Shown here: in pieces, positions 15,067-24,016 of the stretch
Layout of the letters: each line of letters starts with the position of its first letter
How positions within the stretch are numbered: position 1 is the stretch's first letter
Assembly (NCBI GenBank): GCA_947259865.1
Contig: CAMYNZ010000049.1
Span: forward strand, 1-24,316
Length of the DNA: 24,316 bases
Reading direction: 5' to 3'
Origin: an uncultured Desulfobacterales bacterium
GTDB taxonomy: Bacteria; Desulfobacterota; Desulfobacteria; Desulfobacterales; G020354645
Translations under genes and position numbers: made by a program
Notes under the pieces: model-generated
The model's database searches: none
What the model was told of the DNA's origin: nothing
Seen by the model: only the letters and a program-made list of their open reading frames with translations

Positions 15067-15639
15067 ATGAGAAAAACGATGAATGTCTTGCCGGTCATGC
15101 TGGTTATTATTCTGTCTGTCGCAACGGCCATAGGGGCGGTGCAACCCCCACCGGAGGGCGGGGTTTTGCCGGATATGGAATTTTCGGTTCCCAAAGATCC
15201 GGAGCACCGGGCCTACCTTGGCCTCAGCGGGAAAGACACATTTAAAATCCCTGAAATCAAGGCCGATGTGGTGATCGTGGAAATATTCAGTATGTATTGA
15301 CCGTACTGCCAGCGGGAGGCTCCCACTGTAAATAAAATTTATCACCAGATTGAAAGCACCCCAAAGTTGCGCGGCAAAGTAAAGTTGATCGGTATTGGCG
15401 TCGGAAACTCCGCTTATGAGGTAAAATATTTTAAGAAAACCTACAACATTCCCTTTCCGATGTTTCCGGACGGCAATTTTTCCTTTCATAAAAAACTCGG
15501 TGAAGTCAGAACACCGTATTTCATTGGTATCAGAATCGATAATAATGGAACCCACCGCGTTTTTTACTCAAAGCTCGGAGGATCTAAAGACGCCGGCCAA
15601 TTGCTAAAAACGCTCCTGAAAAGTGCCGGATTCCATTAA
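15067..15639 (+). CDS. Periplasmic thioredoxin-like selenoprotein (UPYC active site)
   Basis: 190 aa when TGA 15298-15300 is read as selenocysteine (residue 78). Both sides of the TGA are in one frame and together make one thioredoxin-fold protein. Before it comes the beta strand [10 protein letters not shown], after it PYCQREAP, so the active site is U78-P-Y-C81 where relatives have CPYC. An N-terminal signal peptide (about 1-24, ending near AIGA) puts it in the periplasm. The start at ATG 15067 follows AAGGAGG. A hairpin suited to SECIS lies just after the TGA. Genes for a peroxiredoxin and a TlpA-like thioredoxin follow on the same strand, so it is probably a thiol reductase for peroxide or disulfide substrates. 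Ordinary annotation would give two fragments. The organism's use of Sec is supported by fdhA. Confidence 0.88.
15298..15328 (+). promoter_or_regulatory. Sec codon and candidate bacterial SECIS hairpin
   Basis: TGA at 15298-15300 is followed by CAG-C-GGGA, loop GGC, TCCC-A-CTG (15310-15328). The apical loop begins 17 nt after the TGA, inside the window expected for SelB-recognised bacterial SECIS elements. A C/A mismatch makes a small internal bulge. Confidence 0.7.
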
Positions 15640-15652
15640 GGAGGTGGTGTAA

Positions 15653-16249
15653 ATGAAATCTTTCACGATTGTTTTGGCCCTGGTTGCCGCTCTGATATTA
15701 TTCGTCGGCCAGGCCCTGTGTGCTTCTGATGAATTCAAAGATAATATCTTTAACCCTGGAACACTCAAACCGGTTGACAGCCGTTTGAAAGTAAAAATCG
15801 GAGATCCTGCGCCGGATTTCACACTGCCATCCGTATCCGGGGGGAATATTTCCCTCGGTCAGTTCCGCGGACAAAAAAATGTGGTCATCTCCTTTGTCCC
15901 GGCGGCCTGGACCCCGGTATGTTCAGACCAGTGGCCGGGATATAGAATTGTTAGAGATCTTTTTGATGAAAACGATGCCGTACTCCTGGGGATAACGGTT
16001 GATAATATTCCGACACTTTATGCCTGGACAAAACAGATGGGCCAATTGTGGTTTCCGGTTTTGTCTGATTTCTGGCCCCACGGGGCGGTTGCCGGAAAAT
16101 ATGGTGTGCTGCGTTCGGATGGTGTTTCGGAGAGAGCGCTGTTTGTTATCGATAAAAAGGGCATCATTCAAGCCATCCATGTATCGGATATCAACATCAG
16201 ACCCGATCTGGCGTGGTGCGCAACGGAATTAGAAAAACTGGACAGATAA
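15653..16249 (+). CDS. Exported peroxiredoxin (AhpC/TSA family)
   Basis: 198 aa. It should reduce hydrogen or organic peroxides in the periplasm using a thiol partner. A signal peptide covers about residues 1-24 (ALCA|SD); the Cys there does not fit a lipobox. The redoxin domain begins near 46 with GDPAPDFTLPSV. The peroxidatic cysteine is C90 in FVPAAWTPVCSDQ, and a second Cys, C189 near the C-terminus, could act as the resolving residue. A strong AAGGAGGT precedes the ATG, 13 nt after the selenoprotein stop, so the two are co-translated. Its electron donor is probably the neighbouring Sec-thioredoxin or the TlpA-like protein (inference). Confidence 0.92.
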   Translation: MKSFTIVLALVAALILFVGQALCASDEFKDNIFNPGTLKPVDSRLKVKIGDPAPDFTLPSVSGGNISLGQFRGQKNVVISFVPAAWTPVCSDQWPGYRIVRDLFDENDAVLLGITVDNIPTLYAWTKQMGQLWFPVLSDFWPHGAVAGKYGVLRSDGVSERALFVIDKKGIIQAIHVSDINIRPDLAWCATELEKLDR

Positions 16250-16298
16250 TCAATCAGATATCTGTCACCACCTTCAAGATATAGTTGAGATACCTTTA

Positions 16299-16793
16299 TT
16301 GATTGCCTTTCAAAAGCACCGCCGCCTAATCTTAATTTCACTTTCTTTTCTTGTTTTTTTATGGTGTTGCACCCCGGCCGTATCCGGTGCCGGCACGACA
16401 GTGGAACGGATGTCACTGGCCGAACTAAAACGTTTGATTGCATCTGCAAACAGCCGCTATGTGATCGTGGTGATGGCGGCCTGGTGCAGACCCTGTCTAA
16501 AGGAACTGCCCGACCTGGTTAAACTCGACAACAAGTACAGACACAAAGGCCTTAACATGATCGGTATCAGCATAGATCTGGAAGGTCCAAACGCCATGCA
16601 GCCGTTTTTGAACAAGTATCGGGTCAATTTCCCTGTCTATTGGGTGGGGCAAAAGGCGGTGGGTGAACTTAATATTTATGGCATACCCATGATTATGCTG
16701 GTCAAGGACGGTGAGATTATAGAGAAAATAGTCGGCAAACGGTCCAGAAGGTTTTTAGATAAAACCATACGAAATTTTTTAAAAAGTAATTAA
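16299..16793 (+). CDS. TlpA/ResA-like periplasmic thioredoxin
   Basis: 164 aa. A hydrophobic N-terminal segment (about 10-30) is a signal peptide or anchor. The thioredoxin domain has the active site W62-C63-R-P-C66, followed by LKELPDL, and a cis-Pro region GIPMIMLVKDG near the end. It should reduce disulfides in exported proteins. The start is TTG 16299, the only plausible initiator before the hydrophobic segment; there is no clear ribosome binding site. It lies 49 bp after the peroxiredoxin gene on the same strand, making a three-gene thiol-redox cassette. A convergent dsbD follows. Confidence 0.85.
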   Translation: MIAFQKHRRLILISLSFLVFLWCCTPAVSGAGTTVERMSLAELKRLIASANSRYVIVVMAAWCRPCLKELPDLVKLDNKYRHKGLNMIGISIDLEGPNAMQPFLNKYRVNFPVYWVGQKAVGELNIYGIPMIMLVKDGEIIEKIVGKRSRRFLDKTIRNFLKSN

Positions 16794-17081
16794 ACGGGCC
16801 AACCGACAATATCTTCATGCCTTAATGGGTTGTTGCCCAAATCCTTTTGACTTCATCCCCATACACTTAACCCGGAGAATCCGGAACAGAAAAGGTTCAG
16901 CCTGCGACGAGCTCAGCCGAGTCGGGTTCAAAGTTCAACGTTCCAGGTTGAATTAAGGATAATATCTGATTTTAACTTTGAACCTTGCCCGCCCGCCATC
17001 CGGCATCTCTGCCGGCAGGGCACCACAATGGGTTGCCCAAGTGGTCATGCCGAAAAATTCAAAAAAATCACAACTAAGAGC
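16794..17081. other. Convergent intergenic region with inverted repeats
   Basis: No gene is visible between the TlpA-like gene and dsbD. An 11-bp inverted repeat (GGTTCAAAGTT 16925-16935 and AACTTTGAACC 16974-16984) and a CCGGCA/TGCCGG hairpin at 17000-17015 with a TCTC loop are present. Neither has a T-tract, so I do not call a terminator. Confidence 0.55.
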
Positions 17082-19031
17082 CTACCGGTTTTGTTGTTCC
17101 CTGGCTTTTTCGATTGCCTGATGTATCTGATCAGCGCTATAAAAGTCACCCCTGAAGATTTCCTCACCCCCCGGCGCATATATAACCAGGAGCGGAATCG
17201 TCAGATGGCCGGTCTCCTTGAGCCTGGCCTTGCCGGCGGTATTTTTTCCGGTGATATCGACTTTGATGGGAACGATATCCCCTTCGGCAAATAATTTCGC
17301 TATCCTGCGACTGTGCAAAACACCCTGCTCGAGCGCTTTGCAGTTAAGACACCACTCGGCGGTAAAAACAGTCACCACAATTTTATTGCTGGCGATGGCT
17401 TCTTCAAACCGCTCAGGTGTGTAGTAGACCCACTTGATGGGTCCTGGATTGGTCAATTGCATGCTACCGTATGCCGATCCGGCCAGTATCAGGAGTCCCA
17501 GGCCGACAAAGCAGATCTGAAATTTTCGCCGGGTCGTAATGCGGAGGGTGCGATAGGCCAGCCAGCCACCGGCAGCAGCACAAAATCCCATCACTATCCA
17601 CCAGAACAGTTTGCTGGGTGGGTTTGGCGGTACATTTAACAGCGCACTCAATCCTACACCGACGAAATAGGCTGCCGCTGCCAGCATCAACAGACCCATC
17701 ACCTCTTTTATCAAAACACCGGCCGGCCCGGTCTTCGGCATTTTTTTAATTAGAGTCGGATAGGCAGACAGTATCAAGTAGGGCAAGGCCATACCGATAC
17801 CAATAGCTGCAAAGGTAGACAGGGTTGTTACCGGATTGCGGGTCGCCGCCCAGGCCGCAGCCGCACCCATGAACGGCGCAGTACAGGGCGTTGATAGGAT
17901 CGCCGTCAGTATACCGAGGCCAAAAGAACCCGGCAGCGTCTCGTGGCTGGGGTTAATCATATATACAAACCGGGGCAGCCGAACAGAAAACAGACCGCAC
18001 ATACCAACCGCCATAACAGCAATGATGATGCCGATGCCAATGGTAAAAACAGGGTACTGAAACAGCTGATTGGTTGCGGTAAACCCGGTGACCAGTGCGA
18101 TCGTGGATCCCAGGCCTAACCAGAAGAGGAGCACACCCAAAAACATGGTTAATCCCAGTGCCAGGCAGCGGCGACGGTTCTCGGCTGCGTTTGCCAGGCA
18201 AAGTACTTTTATCGGTATCAAGGGCAAAACACAGGGTGTGAAGTTAAGCAACATTCCTCCAAAAGCGGCTGTCAGAAGCAAGATTGTCAGACCGGTCCAG
18301 GACGATACATTAAACGAAAAATACCAGCCAAAGAGATCGAACCGCACCACACCCAGATTTTCGGTATCCCCCGGCTCATAGTCAGAGAAAAATTCACGGT
18401 TGATTTCTGCAGGGGCCACACGGGTGTCAACCACCGGTATTTCTTGGTTTAATGTGATTTTTTCGGGAAACAAACAAATTTTGTCGTCACAGGCTTGATA
18501 GGAGACTTCCAGTTTCAGTCGAATACGTTTGGCCTTTACCGCTTCGGCCAGCTTCATCGGCAGGTAAATGATTGTCTGACCCGCAAAGGTCATCAGGTCC
18601 CCACGGGCGTATTCGACCTTAAATGCCCGTGCTTTTGGAAAGCGGGGCGACTCGATGGTTACCCCATCGGAAGCCTCTTTGACAATTATGCGGGTGGGAA
18701 TGGGTGTGAATTCATCAAACGAAACAATTTGATTCGGATCGGCGTTTATGTGGTAACCGGCATCAATTTGGAAAATAACAGCCAGGACAATTTGGTCACC
18801 GGGTCGGCCATAATCAACCGACCAGGCGGTGTGTACCGAAACCACATCGGTGGCGGTTTTCTGGGGAGCTGATAACAGTCCTGCCACTCCCGACTGTGCC
18901 CCAACAGCAGGGCTGCCGACTAACAAACAGAAGATTGCAACCCAAAGGACCACGCAAAAGGCGAACCACTTGGGTATGTTGCTGCATTTCGAACGATGAT
19001 CGGATGGATGTTTTGGCTGGAGATATTTCAT
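17082..19031 (-). CDS. dsbD: Thiol:disulfide interchange protein DsbD
   Basis: 649 aa from ATG 19031; a TTG at 19043 is an alternative. DsbD carries electrons from cytoplasmic thioredoxin across the inner membrane to periplasmic thiol proteins. All three parts are present. An N-terminal signal and alpha domain contain a Cys pair in YQACDDKICLFPE. The membrane core has about eight helices with the redox cysteines in NFTPCVLPLIP and LSTPCTAPF. The C-terminal gamma thioredoxin domain has EWCLNCKALE. The gene lies 78 nt after fdhE in the same direction and may share its transcript. It points toward the Sec-thioredoxin cassette, whose proteins are natural acceptors. Confidence 0.95.
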   Translation of the reverse strand: MKYLQPKHPSDHRSKCSNIPKWFAFCVVLWVAIFCLLVGSPAVGAQSGVAGLLSAPQKTATDVVSVHTAWSVDYGRPGDQIVLAVIFQIDAGYHINADPNQIVSFDEFTPIPTRIIVKEASDGVTIESPRFPKARAFKVEYARGDLMTFAGQTIIYLPMKLAEAVKAKRIRLKLEVSYQACDDKICLFPEKITLNQEIPVVDTRVAPAEINREFFSDYEPGDTENLGVVRFDLFGWYFSFNVSSWTGLTILLLTAAFGGMLLNFTPCVLPLIPIKVLCLANAAENRRRCLALGLTMFLGVLLFWLGLGSTIALVTGFTATNQLFQYPVFTIGIGIIIAVMAVGMCGLFSVRLPRFVYMINPSHETLPGSFGLGILTAILSTPCTAPFMGAAAAWAATRNPVTTLSTFAAIGIGMALPYLILSAYPTLIKKMPKTGPAGVLIKEVMGLLMLAAAAYFVGVGLSALLNVPPNPPSKLFWWIVMGFCAAAGGWLAYRTLRITTRRKFQICFVGLGLLILAGSAYGSMQLTNPGPIKWVYYTPERFEEAIASNKIVVTVFTAEWCLNCKALEQGVLHSRRIAKLFAEGDIVPIKVDITGKNTAGKARLKETGHLTIPLLVIYAPGGEEIFRGDFYSADQIHQAIEKAREQQNR

Positions 19032-19109
19032 AGGTTTGTCCAACCGGGAGTGAGCGTTGAATTTGAATATAAATGTTTGCCTGGACCTAGACCGGGTTTG
19101 GCTGGTTTA

Positions 19110-19991
19110 TCATATCGACAATTCAAGTTGCATGCCGCTTTCAAATCCCATTTCCTGCGCCTTGAAGTCAAGATGCAGGCTGGCAACCTGTTCCAGGGGT
19201 GGATATATTAAGCGATCGGTTTTTCTTGAGTCTATTGTTTTCAGGTATTTTTTACAGTTGTCGCAAACATAAATCCGATAATCTTTTTCTTCTTCACTGA
19301 AAAAATAATGGAGGGACTTGCTGTCTGTATTATCGCAAAAAGGGCAGTAAACTCTTTTTGAAACCCATTCATGCCAGCAAAAACTGCAATGCAAAAAGCG
19401 TTTACCTTCATCATGCAGCGTCGATAATCCCGGAAGGTTGCCGCATATCGGGCAGTACCCCTTTTCCCCTTGCATATCCTCTTCAAGATAGGTTGAAAGC
19501 TGCTCGGCACACATCGTGACCGATGGCTTGATGCTGCTGTAAGTGATGAACGCCAGCGTTTTTTTATCTATGTTCAGTTTTTTGGCGGTTTTATTAAAAA
19601 AATCATCATCGGCTGCCAGAAGACTCGCAAAAAGATCAGCCGGCTGGATGCTATCACCGACTGCAGTTAGCAGGACGTCGGCGCATGTGGCCATTTCCTC
19701 GGTCGCGGACTGGAGGATATTGCAGATTTTCTTAAAAAGTATTTGACCGGCTTTAACATCAACGACGAAATCGGCCATATTGACCAGCGGAAGCTCTTCC
19801 CTGGTTTTAACCGCCAGCACCTCGGCGGGTATATGTATCGGGTTGATATTGATATCCGATTTGGCGTTTTCCTGGGCCATAAAAATTTTTCCATAAAACG
19901 ACACGATGCCGGAATATACCGGTCTGAATTTTTTGAGCGTTTTAACCGCTTGCTCAATTTGATCCGATGTTATGGCTTTGGTGTCGGTCAT
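19110..19991 (-). CDS. fdhE: Formate dehydrogenase accessory protein FdhE
   Basis: 293 aa. FdhE is a cytoplasmic rubredoxin-like protein needed to mature exported formate dehydrogenases. Four CxxC pairs are visible in the C-terminal half: CPIC, CSFC, CPFC and CDNC, which bind iron in characterised homologues. ATG 19991 is chosen because AGGAG lies 7-8 nt upstream; a longer frame to 20078 has no such site. It follows fdhA-fdhB on the same strand but beyond a terminator, so its expression may be partly uncoupled from them. Confidence 0.93.
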   Translation of the reverse strand: MTDTKAITSDQIEQAVKTLKKFRPVYSGIVSFYGKIFMAQENAKSDININPIHIPAEVLAVKTREELPLVNMADFVVDVKAGQILFKKICNILQSATEEMATCADVLLTAVGDSIQPADLFASLLAADDDFFNKTAKKLNIDKKTLAFITYSSIKPSVTMCAEQLSTYLEEDMQGEKGYCPICGNLPGLSTLHDEGKRFLHCSFCWHEWVSKRVYCPFCDNTDSKSLHYFFSEEEKDYRIYVCDNCKKYLKTIDSRKTDRLIYPPLEQVASLHLDFKAQEMGFESGMQLELSI

Positions 19992-20089
19992 GGCGTCTCT
20001 CCTGGCATTGGTGACGGACTCGCCCAGGTTCCCAAAATTGTGCCCATTGCCGGGCAGGTCCAGGCCATTATAGCTCACCTGCAGGCAAA

Positions 20090-20130
20090 ATAAAACAGAA
20101 AAGGGGAGAAGATTATCAACCTTCTCCCCT
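20090..20130 (-). terminator. Terminator after fdhB
   Basis: On the minus strand a 10-bp perfect stem (AGGGGAGAAG with CTTCTCCCCT; 20130-20121 and 20111-20102), a 9-nt loop, then a T-rich tail. It lies between fdhB and fdhE. Confidence 0.88.
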
Positions 20131-20157
20131 CTTAATATTAGGCTTCAGGTCATGTTC

Positions 20158-20877
20158 TTACAGCAGACGTTCACCAACCTTGGCTAGGGGGCGCAGCATT
20201 CTTTTTAATGCCACCTGTCGGGTGATGTCGATTGCCCGGGCTGATGCCACCGCAAACTCATGGTAGCGGTTGGGTTCAAAGGCCACCATAAAAATAACCT
20301 GAAGATCGTCGGGATCCAGCAGGGCGGCTTTGGGAAATTTTTTCTTAACCTTCCCCAAACGCGCGTTGGCCAGTGATATCATCTCACCGCGCTGACCAAA
20401 ATTCATTGCCCCGGTCGGGCAGACTTTTACGCAGGCCGGCTGCAGTCCATTGAAAACCCTGTCATAACACATGTCGCACTTGGCCAGGGTTCCGTCCGAG
20501 GCTTTGCGCGGTATGTTGTAAGGGCAGGATTCGAGAATTTCAGCAGCGTCCAAATGTTTGGATTTGGCCGTGTAAATCACCGCACCGGTTCTCTCATCTT
20601 TGAATATGGCGGCTGGATCAACTGCCGTGTCACGGCATGGCGGTTCAAGGCAGTGTCGGCATTGATCAGGGAAAAACAGCCATCTCAACTGGCCGTCAAC
20701 CACGGTTTCCTGCATACGGACCAGTTTATAAGTATCAAAGGAGAGATCTTCCGGATTCTGATAGGAGCCGCGATTTACGGTCTGCTCGGCGGGCAGGTCA
20801 TGCCACTGTTTACAGGCGACCTGGCAGCCACGGCAGGCCGTGCAAAGCGTCGTATCGATAAAAAATGTGTTATTCAT
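20158..20877 (-). CDS. fdhB: Formate dehydrogenase iron-sulfur subunit FdhB
   Basis: 239 aa. This is the electron-transfer subunit. Twelve cysteines can bind three [4Fe-4S] clusters: C12-x2-C-x2-C-x3-C, the CRHCLEPPC group, CPYNIP, CDMC and CVKVCP. The second group lacks the fourth Cys (CRDTA where other ferredoxin subunits have CxxxC), as recalled for the D. gigas and D. vulgaris beta subunits, which bind three clusters and not four. There is no C-terminal membrane anchor, unlike E. coli FdnH, so the enzyme is probably a soluble periplasmic dimer that passes electrons to a c-type cytochrome. A strong AAAGGAGGTGATC ribosome site lies before ATG 20877, and 16 nt separate it from fdhA. Confidence 0.95.
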   Translation of the reverse strand: MNNTFFIDTTLCTACRGCQVACKQWHDLPAEQTVNRGSYQNPEDLSFDTYKLVRMQETVVDGQLRWLFFPDQCRHCLEPPCRDTAVDPAAIFKDERTGAVIYTAKSKHLDAAEILESCPYNIPRKASDGTLAKCDMCYDRVFNGLQPACVKVCPTGAMNFGQRGEMISLANARLGKVKKKFPKAALLDPDDLQVIFMVAFEPNRYHEFAVASARAIDITRQVALKRMLRPLAKVGERLL

Positions 20878-20893
20878 ACGTGATCACCTCCTT

Positions 20894-23800
20894 TTATAAT
20901 TTGGCTACATTGACCATAAAAGCCTTGGTTTCCGGGATGCGGGTGTTGGGGTCACCGGTTGACGGGGTCAGCAGGTTGGCGCTTCCCTCTTTGCCGTTTG
21001 CAGGTGTCTGCCATCCGAAACACCACGGAAAACCGACCTGATGGACAACGGTTCCAAGTTCTCCGGCGATCTGGAGTGGTTTAAACCGCTTGGTTACAAT
21101 GGCCGTGCACTCCAGCGAGCCCCGGGCAGATGAGGCCAATACCCGCTCCCCGTTTTTTATGCCTTTTAGCTCGGCCAGCTCTTCGCTCATTTCCACAAAT
21201 ACCTGGGGCTGCATCTCAAGCAGCCAGGGCTGATGACGCGTCATAACCCCGGTCTGCCAGTGTTCAACAACCCGGTATGTGGTGCCCACAAACGGATACC
21301 GCGGGTCACAGGTTTGATAAACATCGGCCTTGGTCCCGAATTGCGGGGCGGTGGGATTGGTATACACCGAACTCATGAAATTTTTTTCAACCGGGCATTC
21401 AATCGGTTCGTAATGTTCCGGAAACGGGCCGTCGGCACGGCCGGGACCGAAAATCTGTCCGTGTCCGTGTTTTCTCATTATAAAAGCAAGCTTGCTATCT
21501 TTTCGCAGGGACCCGTCCGGGTTTTGCATCGGATACCAGCCGCCGTCCGGGACGTCACCGACCCATTTTTTGGAGACATATTTGCCGCCTTTGGCGTCCC
21601 CTGCGAATTTAATAACCCAGTGTTCTTTATCCCAGGGTTGACCTTTAAGGTCCACCGAAGCGCGGTTGTAAATGATGCGCCGATTCACCGGCCAGCACCA
21701 CGCAAATTGCGGATACAGGCCGATATTGTTGGGTGCATCCTTCTGACCTCGGCGGGCGGCCATGTTGCCCTTTTCCGTGTAGCTGTTGCAATAGAGCCAG
21801 TTGCCGGATGAGGTTGAGCCGTCAGACTGCAAAAACGCAAAACTGGGCACCAGGGTACCTTTGCTGAAAGTTTTGCCCTTGAGGGTGATATCTTTTAGAA
21901 AATAGCCGTTGATTTCTTTGGCCACCTTGTGGGGATCATATTCGCCCCGGGTCAGGTAATCCCATTTAAGATTAATGATGGGTTCCGGGAAAGCCCCCTT
22001 TTTATTCTTATAGGCTTCTCTGATTTTATTACCCAGCGCCATAATAATCTGTCCATCGGGCAGACTGTCACCCAGGGGTTTGGGACCCCGGTAGCGCCAT
22101 TGACTCCAGCGACCGCTGTTGGTAATGCTGCCTTCTTTTTCAACCGATACGGCCGCCGGCAGAAAAAAGACCTCGGTCTTGATTTTATCCGGATCCATAC
22201 CCGGACCGCGCCAGAAAGAGCCGGTTTCGTTGTCAAAAAGATTAACGTTAACCATCCAATCCAGCTTTTTCATGGCCTCCCGGTTCTTGCCGGCATGGGC
22301 ACCGCTGCAGGCCGGATTTTGACCCCAGGCCAAGAATCCTTTGAAATTTCCCCTGTACATTTCATCGAACAGATCCAGCCATGAGTAGTGTTTGCCGTCG
22401 TCCACTTTTGGTAGCCAGTCATAACCAAAATCATTGGTTTGATTAGCGGCCCGGCCAAAAAAGGATTTCAGCATGCTCACCGAGTATTTGGGATAGTTTT
22501 GCCACCAGTTGGCGCTGAGGGGATTGTTGCTTTTGGGCGTCCATTTTTTGTTATAGGCCGCCAGAGACACGTTGGATGCCCGCGGGGTCTTGAGATAACC
22601 GGGCCAGATGTGCCACAGGAGACAGTGATCGGTGGAGCCCTGTACGTTGGACTCGCCGCGCAAGGCATTCACACCGCCGCCGGCCACGCCCATGTTGCCC
22701 AACAGCAGTTGAATCATTGCCATGGTTCGGATGTTCTGGGTACCCACCGTGTGCTGGGTCCAGCCCATGGCGTACATGATAGTAGCCGCCTTGCCCCTGG
22801 CACCGGTGGCGCCATATGTTTTGTAAATTTTCTCAAGAAGCGCTTCGGGCGTGCCACTGATTTTGGATACCAGCTTGATATCGTATCTTTGGTAGTGCTT
22901 CTTGAGCAGCTGAAAGACACTGCGTTTATGTTTCAATTTCCGATCCATCTTTGGTACGCCGTTGGCGTCCATCTCAAAAGCCCACTTGCTCTTGTCGTAT
23001 TTTTTGGCTTTTGCATCAAAACCTGAAAAGAGACCGTCTTTGAACTTGTATGTCTTGCTGACGATAAAGGGCGCATTGGTGTACCATTTGATGTAGTCTT
23101 GATTATAAAGCTTGTTGTCGAGGATGTATTTGATCATTCCCCCTAAAATGGCAATATCTGTCCCCGATCGCATGGGGGCGTAAATATCCGCCTTTGAGGA
23201 TGTGCGGGTGAAGCGGGGATCGACACTGATGAGGGTGGCCCCCTTTTGCTGGGCCTCGGCTACATACTTGAAGGATATGGGGTGGTTTTCGGCAGCATTG
23301 CTGCCCATGATGAGAATACAGTCACTGTTTTTGATGTCAATCCAGTGATTGGTCATTGCACCGCGTCCGAACGACTCTGCCAGAGCCGCAACAGTCGCGC
23401 TGTGTCAGATACGGGCCTGATGTTCGATATAGACCAGCCCGATTGCCCGCAACAGGGCCTGATAGATCCAGCACTCTTCATTGTCCAAGGCCGCGCTTCC
23501 CACTGAGGCAATGCCCACGGTGCGGTTGACCACCTGGCCCTTGGAATTTTTATAATCAAAAGTGGCATCCCGCGTGTCTTTTATCCGTTGCGCGATGGTT
23601 GAAAGTGCCCAGTCCCAGGAGACTTTTTTCCATTTTGCGGAATATGGCGCCCGGTACATGGGCGAGGTGATTCGCTCTGTGTTTTCTACCAGCTGGGTCA
23701 GGGCAGCACCCTTTGAACACAGGGACCCCCGGTTGATCACGTGATCCGGATCGCCCTCAATGTTGATGACACGGCCATCTCCTTTTTTACTGGTATGCAC

Positions 23801-23980
23801 AATAGCGCCGCATCCTACGGCACAGTAAGGGCAGATGGTGGTGGTCTCCGTGGCGTACCTGGTTTTGAGCATCTGGGCATGTGCCTTGACCGGCTTAAGG
23901 TCAACGCCCAGACCGCTGACTGCAAGACCTGCAGCCGTTGCACCGGAGATCTGCATGAACTGTCTTCGGTTAACATCCAT
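20894..23980 (-). CDS. fdhA: Formate dehydrogenase catalytic subunit FdhA, selenoprotein
   Basis: 1028 aa when the in-frame TGA at 23407-23405 is read as selenocysteine, residue 192. It oxidises formate to CO2 (or the reverse) at a molybdenum or tungsten bis-pterin site. A Tat signal is clear (NRRQFMQ at 4-10, cleavage near residue 35). A [4Fe-4S] site follows: C50-x2-C53-x3-C57 and C88, with K90 next. The Sec is followed by His193 (U-H-S-A-T-V), the conserved active-site pair. ATG 23980 is chosen because GGAGGGAGG lies 5 nt upstream; the longer frame to 24016 lacks one. Length and the two-subunit organisation match the Desulfovibrio FdhAB type. Without recoding, it would appear as two genes. 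Confidence 0.96.
23369..23407 (-). promoter_or_regulatory. Sec codon and candidate SECIS of fdhA
   Basis: TGA at 23407-23405 is followed by sequence that aligns well with the recalled E. coli fdhF SECIS region (CAC-GC...TTGC-G..TCTG). A CTCT-GGC-AGAG mini-hairpin lies at 23385-23375, inside a longer CGACT/AGTCG stem. Which of the possible foldings is used cannot be decided by eye. Confidence 0.65.
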
Positions 23981-24016
23981 AACGCCTCCCTCCTTCCTGT
24001 AGTTTGAGGTTAACAA

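Noticed and set aside
16974..17015. Hairpin between the TlpA-like gene and dsbD as a bidirectional terminator
   Set aside because: The stem is short and there is no T-tract on either side.
22439..23026. 195-aa plus-strand frame opposite fdhA, and similar long frames opposite the VIT-vWA and gspF genes
   Set aside because: They are antisense shadows of strongly conserved genes, with no ribosome binding site or domain of their own.
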